From NCBI GenBank assembly GCA_049239925.1, contig JBMLTO010000103.1, forward strand, positions 1 to 15,509: a DNA stretch of 15,509 nt. Direction: 5' to 3'. Below, piece after piece: positions 4,619-13,801 of this stretch. This DNA is from Legionella_A sp049239925 (GTDB taxonomy: Bacteria > Pseudomonadota > Gammaproteobacteria > Legionellales > Legionellaceae). Position numbers and translations under genes: made by a program. Every line of letters begins with the position of its first letter. Position 1 is the first letter of the stretch. The notes below the pieces were generated by a model. The model worked only from the letters and a program-made list of their open reading frames with translations. It did no database searches and was not told where the DNA came from.

Positions 4619-6784
4619 TCAATTATTTGTAGATATTGGATCTTCGTTGCTGCCAACATCGTTTGTAGCCGGCACAGACTGTTCATGATGCTCTGTTGAA
4701 AGGCTGACCGGTTTACTCTTCCACTCCAATTTGACTCGACCTTGCTTATCTACCCCAGCAACAAATACATCGATTTCTTGACCTTCCTGCAAAATATCAT
4801 CTACTTTTTGTGAACGCTCAGCACAGATTTGTGAAATATGTAATAAGCCATCTTTGCCAGGCAATAAATTCACAAACGCACCAAAATCTACAATTTTGTT
4901 AACCTTGCCATGGTAAGTCTGCCCTACCTCTATATCAGCAACTAATACCTTGATTTGTTGTTGTGCTTCATGCAAAGCCTCCATATTAGGCGAAAATAAT
5001 TGCACAACCCCTGTATCATCAATATCTATGGAAACACCTGTTGTTTCTATAAGACCCTTGATAGTAGCCCCACCCTTTCCTATCACTGTTCTGATTTTAT
5101 CTTCTGGAACCTTCATCGTAACTATTCTAGGTGCATGGCATGAAAGCTCACCGCGATGCTCAGCTAATGCATTATTCATAATACCTAATATATGCTTACG
5201 CCCAGCCAAAGCTTGCTCTAATGCTTGCTCCATAATGGCTTTGGTGATTCCTTTGATTTTAATATCCATTTGTAATGCGGTAATACCTAGTTCAGTTCCT
5301 GCAACTTTAAAATCCATATCACCTAAATGATCTTCATCACCTAAGATATCCGTAAGAACGGCAAATCGCTCACCATCTTTGATTAATCCCATCGCCACAC
5401 CAGCTACTGGCGCTTTTAATGGTACGCCAGCATCCATTAGAGCAAGACTAGTACCACAGACAGTCGCCATCGAGCTGGAACCGTTTGATTCAGTTATATC
5501 TGATACTACTCTTAAAACATAAGGAAAAATATTAGCAGTTGGTAATACTGCCGTTAAACTTCGCCTAGCCAAACGACCATGGCCAATTTCTCGACGTTTA
5601 GGGCTGCCTACTCGGCCAATTTCACCAACAGAATAAGGAGGGAAATTATAGTGAAGCATAAAACGATCTTTAGTTTCACCTTCTAATTTATCCAGGGTTT
5701 GAGCATCCCTTTCATTACCTAATGTGGCTGCAACGATGGCCTGTGTTTCACCACGAGTAAATAAAACTGAACCATGTGCTCGCTCAAGAAAACCTGTTCG
5801 AATCGCGATAGGCCTTACTGTATGTTGATCACGTCCATCAATACGTGGCTCACCATCAAGAATTCGTTTACGAACAGTCTCTTTTTCCAATGCACCTAAT
5901 ATATTTTCTACTGCATCGCAATCCAAGTTATCTTGTTCACTTTTAAGCTGTTCGATGACTTGCTGATGAATGATATCTAATCGTTGGTACCGTTGTTGCT
6001 TATCTTTCAGTAAATAAGCGTGGGCGATTTCTTCAGCAGCAAGTTCCTTAATACGCTGTTCTAATTCAATCTGCACTGGAGCAGGGGTCCACTCAAATGC
6101 GGGTTTATTGACTTCAGCAGCAAGCTCTTTGATGGTACGAATAATGCCTTGCATCATTTCATGACCAAAAAGCACAGCACCTAGCATAATGTCTTCACTA
6201 AGCTCGTGTGCCTCCGATTCTACCATCAATATAGCATCATCAGTACCAGCAACAACCAAATCTAACTGTGACTGCTGTAAGCTTTTATAACTAGGATTAA
6301 CCAGATAAATCCCATCCTTATAACCAACACGCATTGCAGCAATCGGACCATGAAAAGGTAATCCTGAAATTGATAAGGCAGCTGACGCACCAATAATAGC
6401 GAGGATATCTGGGGAAACATCTGGGTTTAACGACATTACCGTTGCTATAATTTGCACGTCATTGCTAAATCCTTCGGGAAATAAAGGTCTTATCGGGCGA
6501 TCAATTAGACGAGAGGTTAATGTTTCATGTTCACTGGGTCGTCCTTCACGCTTATTAAAACCACCTGGGATTTTCCCTGCCGCATAAGTCTTTTCTTGAT
6601 AATCGACAGTTAAGGGGAAAAAACCATTATGTTCAGCATTACTTTTGCTATAAACAACAGTCACTAGAACTTGTGTACCGTTCATACTAACGAATACAGC
6701 ACCATCAGCTTGTCTAGCTATTTCACCTGTTTCCAAACGTAGAACATGTTCACCCAATTGAACTTCTTTAATAATTTTAGGCAT
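4619..6784 (-). CDS. pnp: Polynucleotide phosphorylase (PNPase)
   Basis: The 721-residue protein is the trimeric 3'-5' exoribonuclease that phosphorolyses RNA to nucleoside diphosphates and works in the RNA degradosome. Domain order is canonical: first RNase PH core (about 5-210), helical linker (about 240-310), second RNase PH core (about 315-545), KH (VIGKGGATIKGL, GxxG loop) and S1 (GKVNKIVDFGAFVNLLPGKD). Catalytic and phosphate-binding motifs ESNGSSSMA and ILGDEDHLGDMDFKVAGT are intact. It is slightly longer than usual (about 700) because of a short acidic, Ser/Asn-rich tail. The ATG is preceded by AGAGGT at a normal distance. It follows rpsO, as in most gammaproteobacteria, with an intrinsic terminator between them, so expression depends on readthrough or its own promoter, which I could not place. 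E. coli pnp autoregulates through its 5' leader; nothing decisive is visible here. Confidence 0.98.
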   Translation of the reverse strand: MPKIIKEVQLGEHVLRLETGEIARQADGAVFVSMNGTQVLVTVVYSKSNAEHNGFFPLTVDYQEKTYAAGKIPGGFNKREGRPSEHETLTSRLIDRPIRPLFPEGFSNDVQIIATVMSLNPDVSPDILAIIGASAALSISGLPFHGPIAAMRVGYKDGIYLVNPSYKSLQQSQLDLVVAGTDDAILMVESEAHELSEDIMLGAVLFGHEMMQGIIRTIKELAAEVNKPAFEWTPAPVQIELEQRIKELAAEEIAHAYLLKDKQQRYQRLDIIHQQVIEQLKSEQDNLDCDAVENILGALEKETVRKRILDGEPRIDGRDQHTVRPIAIRTGFLERAHGSVLFTRGETQAIVAATLGNERDAQTLDKLEGETKDRFMLHYNFPPYSVGEIGRVGSPKRREIGHGRLARRSLTAVLPTANIFPYVLRVVSDITESNGSSSMATVCGTSLALMDAGVPLKAPVAGVAMGLIKDGERFAVLTDILGDEDHLGDMDFKVAGTELGITALQMDIKIKGITKAIMEQALEQALAGRKHILGIMNNALAEHRGELSCHAPRIVTMKVPEDKIRTVIGKGGATIKGLIETTGVSIDIDDTGVVQLFSPNMEALHEAQQQIKVLVADIEVGQTYHGKVNKIVDFGAFVNLLPGKDGLLHISQICAERSQKVDDILQEGQEIDVFVAGVDKQGRVKLEWKSKPVSLSTEHHEQSVPATNDVGSNEDPISTNN

Positions 6785-6860
6785 GTTTTAACCTCTATTT
6801 AATATATATGACTTATCTACAAACACTTGCATCCAGGTGCCAGTAGAGTTATACCTAGTC

Positions 6861-6888
6861 AAAAAAAAAGCGCAGAAAACTGCGCTTT
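6861..6888 (-). terminator. Intrinsic terminator between rpsO and pnp
   Basis: On the minus strand AAAGCGCAG, loop TTTT, CTGCGCTTT and a run of 9 T overlapping the stem end form a textbook rho-independent terminator about 40 bases after rpsO. Partial readthrough would feed pnp. Confidence 0.88.
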
Positions 6889-6928
6889 ACAATGTATTGT
6901 TGTACTTACTATCGAACATGTCTATGTA

Positions 6929-7204
6929 TTAGTAAGAATCTCTTAGCCCTAAACTCTGAATTAACGCAGTATAGCGATCGTAGCTTGTTCTTTTTAAATA
7001 CTTAAGAAGTTTTCGTCTCTTATTAACTAATGCTTGTAAGCCTCTGCGTGAATGAAAATCTTTCTTATGTGTTTTAAAATGATTGGTTAGATAATTTATG
7101 CGACCAGTCATTAGGGAGACTTGAACTTCTGAAGAACCAGTATCACTAACACCACGTTTATACTGATCAATAATTTCTGTTTTTTGTGCGCTAGTAAGCG
7201 ACAT
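6929..7204 (-). CDS. rpsO: 30S ribosomal protein S15
   Basis: The 91-residue product matches S15 end to end: SLTSAQKTEIIDQYKRG, then DTGSSEVQVSLMTGRINYLT, the HHSRRGL-like motif (here FHSRRGLQALVNKRRKLLKY) and the LGLR end. S15 is a primary binder of 16S rRNA helices 20-22 in the 30S platform. The open frame extends 35 codons further upstream, but the internal ATG at 7204 is chosen because it has GGAG at the right distance and gives the family length (about 89). The upstream part is leader sequence that also contains the -10 and -35 boxes. The gene has its own promoter and terminator, so it can be expressed apart from truB. S15 represses its own mRNA in E. coli; I could not identify the pseudoknot here. 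Confidence 0.97.
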   Translation of the reverse strand: MSLTSAQKTEIIDQYKRGVSDTGSSEVQVSLMTGRINYLTNHFKTHKKDFHSRRGLQALVNKRRKLLKYLKRTSYDRYTALIQSLGLRDSY

Positions 7205-7247
7205 ATTCACTCCTGAAATAGCTTTAAGTGTATTGATAAAAATGAGC

Positions 7248-7276
7248 ATTCTACCAATTGATGAAACTAGAAACAA
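7248..7276 (-). promoter_or_regulatory. Sigma70-type promoter of rpsO
   Basis: On the minus strand TTGTTT (7271-7276) and TAGAAT (7248-7253) are separated by 17 bases, about 45 bases before the rpsO start. This fits the known separate rpsO promoter in the E. coli cluster. Confidence 0.65.
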
Positions 7277-7399
7277 GCATTCATTCAAAGTTGTCTCTGT
7301 ACATAACAAAAAATATAATCTAAGCTGATAAAAATATCTTTAAGATCAATGCGATAAGTGTATTCTTTGCCTAGCCCGGTCATGCACACAAGATCTGTA

Positions 7400-8350
7400 T
7401 TAATAGGTTATACTATGATTAACTAAATCCTCGCTCAGCAAACGTTTTACTTTAATGATACCTAGCTCATTAATCTCACCTAATCCAATGAATTCCCGAT
7501 CCTGTTCTTGGTGATACAGACGAACATGGCCCCTCATTGCATGAGCATCAATATTATTTAGTATCTTTCCATAACGCAAGACTTGTACTTCCTCACTAGT
7601 CAGAACGAGCTTCGGTAAATAGCTAACTGCGCGCTCTATGGGTAATAAGCAGGCCTGTCTTTGTAACATTGATTGTTTCGTTAGTTCATCAATACTGTAC
7701 ATAGGCTCATCAGCAAAACCAGCACAATAATTTCTATGTAAACTCATTACATGAGCATTCACACCTAGTTGAGCACCTATATCCTCAACAAGATTGCGAA
7801 TATAAGTACCTTTACTACACGATACGGTGAGACAAAAATCAGTACCATGAAATGAGTTTAACTGTAATTGATAAATAGTAACTTCTCGTGGTACTCGGGC
7901 AATTTCAACACCAGCTCTAGCATATTTATATAACGGGGTGCCTTGGAATTTTAATGCAGAATACATCGAAGGAATTTGATTAATTTTACCTTTAAATTGT
8001 TCTAACACCGATCTAAGTTGTTGCTCGTCAACCAAAAAATCATCAAGTTGGCAAATGATTTGACCAGTCGCATCACCAGTAGTTGTCTTAACGCCTAGAC
8101 GCCCAGTTGTTTCGTAACACTTATCTGCATCTAATAAATATTGACAAAATTTGGTCGCCTCTCCAAAACATATAGGCAACATCCCTGTTGCCATCGGATC
8201 TAAACTACCCGTATGCCCAGCCTTTTTTGCATTTAATAAACGCTTAACTTTTTGCAGTACAGCATTTGACGTCATTCCTAAAGGCTTATTAACTAATAAT
8301 ATTCCATTGATTGATTGTTTTTCCTCAGCCTTCACTATCGTCCTCATCAT
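7400..8350 (-). CDS. truB: tRNA pseudouridine(55) synthase TruB
   Basis: The 316-residue enzyme isomerises U55 in the T-loop of most tRNAs. The catalytic motif AGHTGSLDPMATGMLP is intact with Asp51 as nucleophile. It is preceded by INGILLVNKPLGMTSN, and followed by the KCYETTGRLGVKTTTGDATG and CSKGTYIRNL motifs. The C-terminus (about 250-310) is the small PUA-like TruB domain. Length is normal (about 300-320). The start region overlaps the rbfA 3' end by 26 bases, which implies translational coupling. No strong ribosome binding site precedes the ATG at 8350. The next ATG (8347) or a GTG at 8335 would keep the domain intact, so the first few residues are uncertain. Confidence 0.96.
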   Translation of the reverse strand: MMRTIVKAEEKQSINGILLVNKPLGMTSNAVLQKVKRLLNAKKAGHTGSLDPMATGMLPICFGEATKFCQYLLDADKCYETTGRLGVKTTTGDATGQIICQLDDFLVDEQQLRSVLEQFKGKINQIPSMYSALKFQGTPLYKYARAGVEIARVPREVTIYQLQLNSFHGTDFCLTVSCSKGTYIRNLVEDIGAQLGVNAHVMSLHRNYCAGFADEPMYSIDELTKQSMLQRQACLLPIERAVSYLPKLVLTSEEVQVLRYGKILNNIDAHAMRGHVRLYHQEQDREFIGLGEINELGIIKVKRLLSEDLVNHSITY

Positions 8351-8693
8351 TAGTATTGACTTGGTGTATTAAACGACTAAGATTTTTTGCATATTCAATT
8401 GATTCATCATAGATAAAACGTAATTGGGGTACCGTGCGAGTACTAATTGCCTTCGCTAATCCTGTACGCAAATAACTAGCTGCATTATTTAATATATCAA
8501 CCGTTTCACGAGGATTATCATTCAATGAAGTAACATAAACTTTTGCATGTGCTAAGTCTCTTGTTACTTCTACCGCTGATATTGTAACGATACGTGGAAG
8601 ACGAGGATCGATCACTTCTTGCTGAATCACTAAAGTTAACTTTCGCAAAATAGCCTCAGCAACCCTATCTGTTCGCTTGTACTGATTATTCAT
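8325..8693 (-). CDS. rbfA: Ribosome-binding factor A
   Basis: The 122-residue KH-type protein binds immature 30S subunits near the 5' end of 16S rRNA and helps late processing and cold growth. Family signatures are RTDRVAEAILRKLTLVIQQE at the N-terminus, DPRL, the VEVTRDLAHAKVYVTSL strand and a LRTGLAKAISTRTVPQLRF helix-strand. A short acidic tail (NTNDEDDSEG) ends it. Two starts are possible: GTG at 8696 directly after the infB stop, or ATG at 8693. ATG is preferred because AGAGA lies about 9 bases upstream. It is tightly packed between infB (3-base gap) and truB (26-base overlap). Confidence 0.95.
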   Translation of the reverse strand: MNNQYKRTDRVAEAILRKLTLVIQQEVIDPRLPRIVTISAVEVTRDLAHAKVYVTSLNDNPRETVDILNNAASYLRTGLAKAISTRTVPQLRFIYDESIEYAKNLSRLIHQVNTNDEDDSEG

Positions 8694-8696
8694 CAC

Positions 8697-11252
8697 CTAA
8701 TCTCTTTTAATTTCGATAGTCTCAAAAACTTCAATTAAATCACCTGCTTTAATATCATTGTAGTTTTTAACACCAATACCACATTCGATACCTTGTCTTA
8801 CTTCAAGAACATCATCTTTAAAGCGTCGCAAAGATTCTAATGTTCCTTCGAAAATCACTACATTATCACGCAATACACGAATAGGATTATTTCGTTTAAT
8901 CGTGCCTTCTATTACCATACAACCAGCAATCGCTCCCAATTTTGGAGAGCGGAACACATCTCGAACCTCTGCAATACCAACAATTTGTTCTTTAAATTTG
9001 GGTTCTGCCATTCCTGATAAAGCACCTTTTACTTGGTCGACAATATCATAGATGACACTATAGTAATTAATCGATACATTTTCTAACTCAGCCAAGCGCT
9101 TAGCACTTGCATCGGCACGAACGTTAAATCCTATTAGTAAGGCATTTGATGCAATAGTCAGATGAATATCAGATTCAGTAATCCCACCGACACCGCTGGC
9201 AATAATCTTTACATCAGCCTCATCAGTCGATAGTTTAACTAATGCATCTGCTATAGCCTCAACTGAGCCTTGCATATCTGCTTTTAGCACAACATTAAGA
9301 ACTTTAGTTTCTGCAGCGGTCATATTATCGATAATACCTTCAAGCGTTGCCTTTTGTCGTCGAGCTAACTTGACATCACGAAATTTCCCTTGCCTAAACA
9401 AAGCTACTTCACGGGCACGCTTTTCATCAGGAACGACCAATGCCTCGTCACCCGCATGTGGTATTGCTGATAAACCGAGAACTTCAACAGGAATCGATGG
9501 GCCAGCCTCGTCAACCAATGTTCCATTATCACTAACTAAGGCTCTGACCCGACCATACTGTAGTCCTGCTAGAAGTATGTCACCCTTACGTAACGTACCA
9601 TTTTGTACTAATATGGTTGCAACCGGTCCTCGGCCCTTATCCAGTCTTGACTCTATGACAACCCCTTTTGCCGCCCCATCAGTATGAGCAGTTAATTCTA
9701 ATACCTCCGACTGTAGTAGAATCGCATCTAAGAGTTCATCAATACCAATACCTGTTTTGGCTGAAATATTGACAAACATCGTATCGCCACCCCAAGCTTC
9801 GGGAATTACCTCATAGTTGGATAACTCATTCATCACTCGCTCTGGATCTACACCTGGTTTGTCCATTTTGTTAACAGCGACAATGATAGGAACCTTCGCA
9901 GCCTTAGCATGCTGTACTGCTTCTACCGTTTGTGGCTTGACACCATCATCTGCCGCTACAATCAGAATAACAATATCCGTTGCTTGCGCTCCACGTGCTC
10001 TCATAGCAGTAAATGCGGCATGTCCTGGAGTATCTAAGAATGTAATACTGCCTTTAGGCGTGTGAACATGATAAGCACCTATATGCTGAGTAATTCCACC
10101 CGCTTCACCCGCGGCTACTTTTGTCGTGCGAATATAGTCTAGTAATGAAGTTTTACCATGGTCAACATGCCCCATAATAGTCACTACAGGTGCTCGAGAC
10201 TCTTCAAGACTACCTTTACTAATAGATTGACCCAGTGTTTGCTCAATGGAATCGTCACTTAAACAAATTGCGTGATGCCCCATCTCTTCAACCACGATAA
10301 CTGCTGTTTCTTGATCGATAACTTGGTTAATAGTTGCCATCGCCCCCAAGCCCATCATGACTTTAATAACTTCGGCTGCTTTCACTGACATGCGCTTGGC
10401 GAGGTCAGCTACGGTAATAGTTTCTGGGATAGCAACATCGTGTTTTACTGGTGTAGTCGGCATTGCAAAGCCATGGGTCAGCGCTTCTTCAGCTTCACGA
10501 TATTTATCTGATTTCTCGTTTTTACGCTTTTTACCCTTGCTACGTTTATTATGTGCAGAGAGACCTCTATCATTTTCTTCGTGTAATGTCGGCTCGTATT
10601 TGCCCCTTTTTTTAGGCTTTTTGAACTCATTTTTATCCGATTCAATACTCGATTTCACCACTGTCTTTTTCTTTGGATTTCGATCTGTAGTTATTTTTTC
10701 ACTCGTGTCTTGAACCACTGCAACCTCAGGAACGATGTTAGGCTCTGGGTCTGTTATATTATCCATATTTTCTGCAGACACGATATTTTCTTCTTCTGTA
10801 GCTGCATTTATATCATTAACTATGGCATCAGCGACAACAGTAGTCGGCTCCTCTGGTAGCTCACTTACAGCTAGATCCGCAGGCTCATCCCTAATATCTT
10901 CTATTTTATTCTCTGGTTCTGGTAACTGCTCAACCAATGCACTTCGCTTAACATAGGTTCTCTTCTTGCGCACTTCAATGTTTACCGTTTTACCACTATG
11001 ATTATCTTGGCCAACAGTCACCTGTGTTATGCTTTTTCGGCGCAACGTAATGCGTTCAGGCGTCGCTTTGTCAACTTGGCCAGATGCTGGTTTTCCACTT
11101 TTGAGGTGGCTAAGTAAAATACGTTTCTGCTCGTCGTTGACAGTTTGCCCCTCTTCCTGAAAGGACAACCCAGCTTCCTGTAACTGTTTCAATAAGCGCT
11201 CAACAGGAATACCGACTACTTGGGCCAATTGTTTAACTGTCACATCCGACAT
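8697..11252 (-). CDS. infB: Translation initiation factor IF-2
   Basis: The 851-residue GTPase brings fMet-tRNA to the 30S subunit and promotes subunit joining. It begins with an IF2 N-terminal domain (about 1-50), followed by a long charged linker (about 60-265), a second IF2-N repeat (about 275-325), and the G domain: G1 GHVDHGKT (361-368), G3 DTPG (407-410), G4 NKMD (461-464), G5 SAK (497-499). EF-Tu-like and C2 domains follow to the end. Length is a little under E. coli's 890, the difference being in the linker. The ATG has AAAGAGGAAAG upstream. It lies 104 bases after nusA with no terminator between, so it is most likely co-transcribed with nusA. Its ligand tRNA is encoded upstream in the same cluster (metY). 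Confidence 0.98.
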   Translation of the reverse strand: MSDVTVKQLAQVVGIPVERLLKQLQEAGLSFQEEGQTVNDEQKRILLSHLKSGKPASGQVDKATPERITLRRKSITQVTVGQDNHSGKTVNIEVRKKRTYVKRSALVEQLPEPENKIEDIRDEPADLAVSELPEEPTTVVADAIVNDINAATEEENIVSAENMDNITDPEPNIVPEVAVVQDTSEKITTDRNPKKKTVVKSSIESDKNEFKKPKKRGKYEPTLHEENDRGLSAHNKRSKGKKRKNEKSDKYREAEEALTHGFAMPTTPVKHDVAIPETITVADLAKRMSVKAAEVIKVMMGLGAMATINQVIDQETAVIVVEEMGHHAICLSDDSIEQTLGQSISKGSLEESRAPVVTIMGHVDHGKTSLLDYIRTTKVAAGEAGGITQHIGAYHVHTPKGSITFLDTPGHAAFTAMRARGAQATDIVILIVAADDGVKPQTVEAVQHAKAAKVPIIVAVNKMDKPGVDPERVMNELSNYEVIPEAWGGDTMFVNISAKTGIGIDELLDAILLQSEVLELTAHTDGAAKGVVIESRLDKGRGPVATILVQNGTLRKGDILLAGLQYGRVRALVSDNGTLVDEAGPSIPVEVLGLSAIPHAGDEALVVPDEKRAREVALFRQGKFRDVKLARRQKATLEGIIDNMTAAETKVLNVVLKADMQGSVEAIADALVKLSTDEADVKIIASGVGGITESDIHLTIASNALLIGFNVRADASAKRLAELENVSINYYSVIYDIVDQVKGALSGMAEPKFKEQIVGIAEVRDVFRSPKLGAIAGCMVIEGTIKRNNPIRVLRDNVVIFEGTLESLRRFKDDVLEVRQGIECGIGVKNYNDIKAGDLIEVFETIEIKRD

Positions 11253-11356
11253 AATTCTTTCCTCTTTCCGCTATTATCAATACAAATAGCTCTGGTATAG
11301 TACTAAATGCGCGTATAATGCCGCATACGTTTCTGTATACAGATTGATAGTGTTAT

Positions 11357-12838
11357 TTAATCTGCAGTGAACCAAGGTTCTCTTGCTTTCATAATCAGAG
11401 CCCCAGCTTTTTCTTCGGTCATTCCAGTGATAGCTAATAACTCATCAATGCATTGCTCTGCCAGCTCATCCATGGTTGTAATACCCAAGCTCTTGAGTTG
11501 AGTCACAAGCTCTTGTGTCATTCCATCCATAGTCATTAAATCATTTTCTGGCTGCTCACTGTCTTGCTCAAATGTTAATGCTTGAGCAAGCAAAGTATCA
11601 TTTGCCCTATTTCTAAGCTCATCAACAATTTCATCATCAAATTCTTGAATAGCTAATAGTTCTTCTCTCGGAACATAAGCAACTTCTTCTAAAGAAGAAA
11701 AACCATGTTGCACTAGTAATGAAGCTAACTCGTCATCAATCTCTAATGCAGATACAAACAATTGAGCAATCTTATTCGATTCCTCTTGTGTTTTTCCTTC
11801 AAAATCTTCAACGGTCATCACATTCAATGTCCACCCAGTTAATTGACTGGCTAACCGAACATTTTGACCGTTTCTGCCAATGGCTTGTGATAGCTGATCT
11901 TTGAGTACGGCTAAGTCCATCGTATGAGTATCTTCATCAACAACAATTGAACTAATATCCGCTGGTGCCATCGCGTTAATAACCAATTGTGCAGCATTGT
12001 CATCCCATAAAATGATATCAACACGCTCGCCACCTAACTCACTTGATACGGCTTGAACACGTGCACCACGCATGCCAACACACGCACCAATAGGATCTAT
12101 ACGACCATCATTAGTTTTAACAGCAATTTTTGCACGATTGCCTGGTTCACGTGCAGCAGCTTTGATTTCGATAATATTTTCGCCAATCTCGGGTACTTCA
12201 ATACGGAACAATTCTACTAACATTTCTTTACGAGAACGACTGACTAATAACTGTGGTCCGCGTGCCTGCTCTGAAATATCATACAAATAAGCACGGACAC
12301 GATCATTTGGACGAAACATCTCTTGGGGCAGCATTTCGTTACGTGGCATAAAAGCTTCAGCTTTACCACCTAAATCAATAATAACATTGTCACGTGTAAC
12401 TTTCTTTACAGTACCATAAACAAGCTGACCGAGCTTGCTTTGGAATTGATCCACTATTAATCTACGTTCAGCATCGCGTACCTTCTGCATAATGACCTGC
12501 CTAGCGGTTTGTGCAGCGATACGTCCAAATTCGATAGATGGTGTTAATACTTCGATTCGTTCTCCAATCTTGATGCCTGGCTGTTGTTGTTGAGCCGTGT
12601 CCAAGGAGAGCTGTCTGTCGGGATATTCCAGCTCGTCATCTGCGACTACATCCCAAAATCGATAGGTCTGATACTCACCGGTTCGAGAATCTAGAAGAAC
12701 CCTAACGCCAACATCCATTCCTGATAACTTGCGTGTAGCAGATTCTAATGCGGCTTGGATTGCATCAAGGACAACCTCTTTACTTACCCCTTTTTCGTTT
12801 GATAATGCTTCAGCTACTAATAATAATTCTTTGCTCAT
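11357..12838 (-). CDS. nusA: Transcription termination/antitermination factor NusA
   Basis: The 493-residue RNA polymerase-binding protein modulates pausing, termination and rRNA antitermination. In order: N-terminal RNAP-binding domain (about 1-130), S1 (about 135-200), two KH domains (GACVGMRGARVQAVSSELGG and AIGRNGQNVRLASQLTGW carry the GxxG loops), then two acidic C-terminal repeats (about 360-490, each with an LxxxGxxxxExLA-type helix-hairpin-helix pattern) as in E. coli (495 residues). The start has GAGG 6 bases upstream, and that ribosome binding site overlaps the rimP stop region, so the two are probably coupled. NusA represses its own operon in E. coli; no site is evident here. Confidence 0.98.
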   Translation of the reverse strand: MSKELLLVAEALSNEKGVSKEVVLDAIQAALESATRKLSGMDVGVRVLLDSRTGEYQTYRFWDVVADDELEYPDRQLSLDTAQQQQPGIKIGERIEVLTPSIEFGRIAAQTARQVIMQKVRDAERRLIVDQFQSKLGQLVYGTVKKVTRDNVIIDLGGKAEAFMPRNEMLPQEMFRPNDRVRAYLYDISEQARGPQLLVSRSRKEMLVELFRIEVPEIGENIIEIKAAAREPGNRAKIAVKTNDGRIDPIGACVGMRGARVQAVSSELGGERVDIILWDDNAAQLVINAMAPADISSIVVDEDTHTMDLAVLKDQLSQAIGRNGQNVRLASQLTGWTLNVMTVEDFEGKTQEESNKIAQLFVSALEIDDELASLLVQHGFSSLEEVAYVPREELLAIQEFDDEIVDELRNRANDTLLAQALTFEQDSEQPENDLMTMDGMTQELVTQLKSLGITTMDELAEQCIDELLAITGMTEEKAGALIMKAREPWFTAD

Positions 12839-12850
12839 CGCGTCGCCTCA

Positions 12851-13294
12851 CTAAACCGCCAAATTTGCTTTCACAATATTTGAAAACATAAATTCCTGTT
12901 GCTCATTGCCTATCATGAGCGTTAACTTATCTTCACTTGCTGACAAAATAGTACCTTCAAATTTACGCTTTGATGCTACAGCTTTATACAGTTTAACATG
13001 AACCACATACCCTATATACTGTTGATAATGTTCAGACTTCAATAAAGGTCTTGGCATCCCAGGTGATGATATTTCTAAGCTATAATTGCTTGCTATAGGA
13101 TCTTCAACATCTAAGAGTGCACTTACTTGTTGACTGACTCGTTGGCAATCATCAATACCAACACCATCCTCTTTGTCTATGTAAATTCGTAATAAAGAAT
13201 GCTTACCCTGTGCAAGATATTCACATCCCCACAAAATATATCCCATGCTTTCGATTGTAGGTTTAACCAGCTGCTCAATCTCTTGTTGTACCAT
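12851..13294 (-). CDS. rimP: Ribosome maturation factor RimP
   Basis: The 147-residue protein assists assembly of the 30S subunit (formerly YhbC). Hallmarks are EQLVKPTIESMGYILWGCEY, LLRIYIDKEDGVGIDDCQRV, LEISSPGMPRPL (the family's VSSPGLDRPL motif, here with Met for Leu and Pro for Asp) and a C-terminal Sm-like barrel (FEGTILSASEDKLTL). The open frame begins 8 codons earlier at 13318, but the ATG at 13294 is chosen because GAGGA lies 5 bases upstream and the length then fits the family (about 150). It opens the protein-coding part of the nusA operon, 12 bases before nusA. Upstream lies a MITE-like insertion and the metY terminator, so it probably needs its own promoter, which I could not place. 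Confidence 0.95.
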   Translation of the reverse strand: MVQQEIEQLVKPTIESMGYILWGCEYLAQGKHSLLRIYIDKEDGVGIDDCQRVSQQVSALLDVEDPIASNYSLEISSPGMPRPLLKSEHYQQYIGYVVHVKLYKAVASKRKFEGTILSASEDKLTLMIGNEQQEFMFSNIVKANLAV

Positions 13295-13428
13295 AAAATC
13301 CTCGTTGTTATATTGCAATTCATCGATGCACAGAACTAACTAAACCATGATCCTTATTAGTTGACATTCTTACTGAGCCCATGCGGATTGCCCCGGATAT
13401 GATATGGCAGCTTGAGTAGCTGTACTGA

Positions 13429-13552
13429 CAGGACTTATGAAAAAATCCAATTTCTTTGTCGAAAAATATTTAAAACTCAAACATCGATTGGGTTAACTCT
13501 GTCTGTTTAAAAATATCTCTAGGTTTGGCTTTGGGCTTTTTCGTAAGTCCTG
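13429..13552. mobile_element. MITE-like element between metY and rimP
   Basis: The 124-bp segment is bounded by a 20-bp inverted repeat: CAGGACTTATGAAAAAATCC (13429-13448) and, on the minus strand, CAGGACTTACGAAAAAGCCC (13533-13552), 17 of 20 identical. Ends starting CAGGACTTACG are common among DDE insertion sequences. There is no open frame inside. I see no target-site duplication, so it is old or the ends are slightly misplaced. It lies exactly in the metY-rimP gap. Confidence 0.6.
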
Positions 13553-13581
13553 ACGGATTTAATCACTTTTTACAAGGTAAT

Positions 13582-13604
13582 AAAAAACCCCAAAAAAGGG
13601 GCTT
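13582..13604 (-). terminator. Terminator after metY
   Basis: On the minus strand CCCC, a TTTTTT loop and GGGG are followed by TTTTTTATTA. The stem is short but the U-run is strong, 7 bases below the tRNA 3' end. It would stop or reduce readthrough into rimP. Confidence 0.65.
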
Positions 13605-13611
13605 CTAATAG

Positions 13612-13688
<77 letters not shown>

Positions 13689-13701
13689 TCAACTGAAAAT
13701 G

Positions 13702-13730
13702 ATTATACTAACTCAGAACTTAATTATCAA
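13702..13730 (-). promoter_or_regulatory. Strong promoter of metY
   Basis: On the minus strand TTGATA (13725-13730) and a perfect TATAAT (13702-13707) are separated by 17 bases. The expected start is about 6 bases before the mature tRNA 5' end. Confidence 0.85.
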
Positions 13731-13769
13731 GTTCTTTTCGTACCTATCTTTTTTTATTTTACATTTGTG

Positions 13770-13801
13770 TAGGGCGTGTTGACAATTCATCCACCCGCCT
13801 A
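13770..13801 (+). repeat. Insertion-sequence end, copy 2 (TAGGGCGTGTTGAC type)
   Basis: Begins TAGGGCGTGTTGACAATTCA. About 28 of 32 bases match copy 1 (1756-1787, opposite strand) and about 28 of 32 match copy 3 (15046-15077, same strand). It lies upstream of the metY promoter and marks the left edge of an accessory island. Confidence 0.5.

Noticed and set aside
4950..5330. 126-codon plus-strand open frame inside pnp
   Set aside because: It is the antisense shadow of the conserved second RNase PH and KH region of pnp.
7205..7309. N-terminal 35-codon extension of the rpsO open frame
   Set aside because: It does not resemble S15, and it overlaps the rpsO promoter; the internal ATG has the ribosome binding site.
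9370..10956. Several plus-strand open frames inside infB
   Set aside because: All are antisense shadows of the IF-2 coding sequence with low-complexity, unconvincing products.
11314..11319. Perfect TATAAT on the plus strand in the nusA-infB gap
   Set aside because: No acceptable -35 at 16-18 bases and no plus-strand gene downstream, only antisense to nusA.
11332..11343. Palindrome TCTGTATACAGA downstream of nusA
   Set aside because: It is short, with no T-run and no matching second copy; it could be an operator but nothing supports that.
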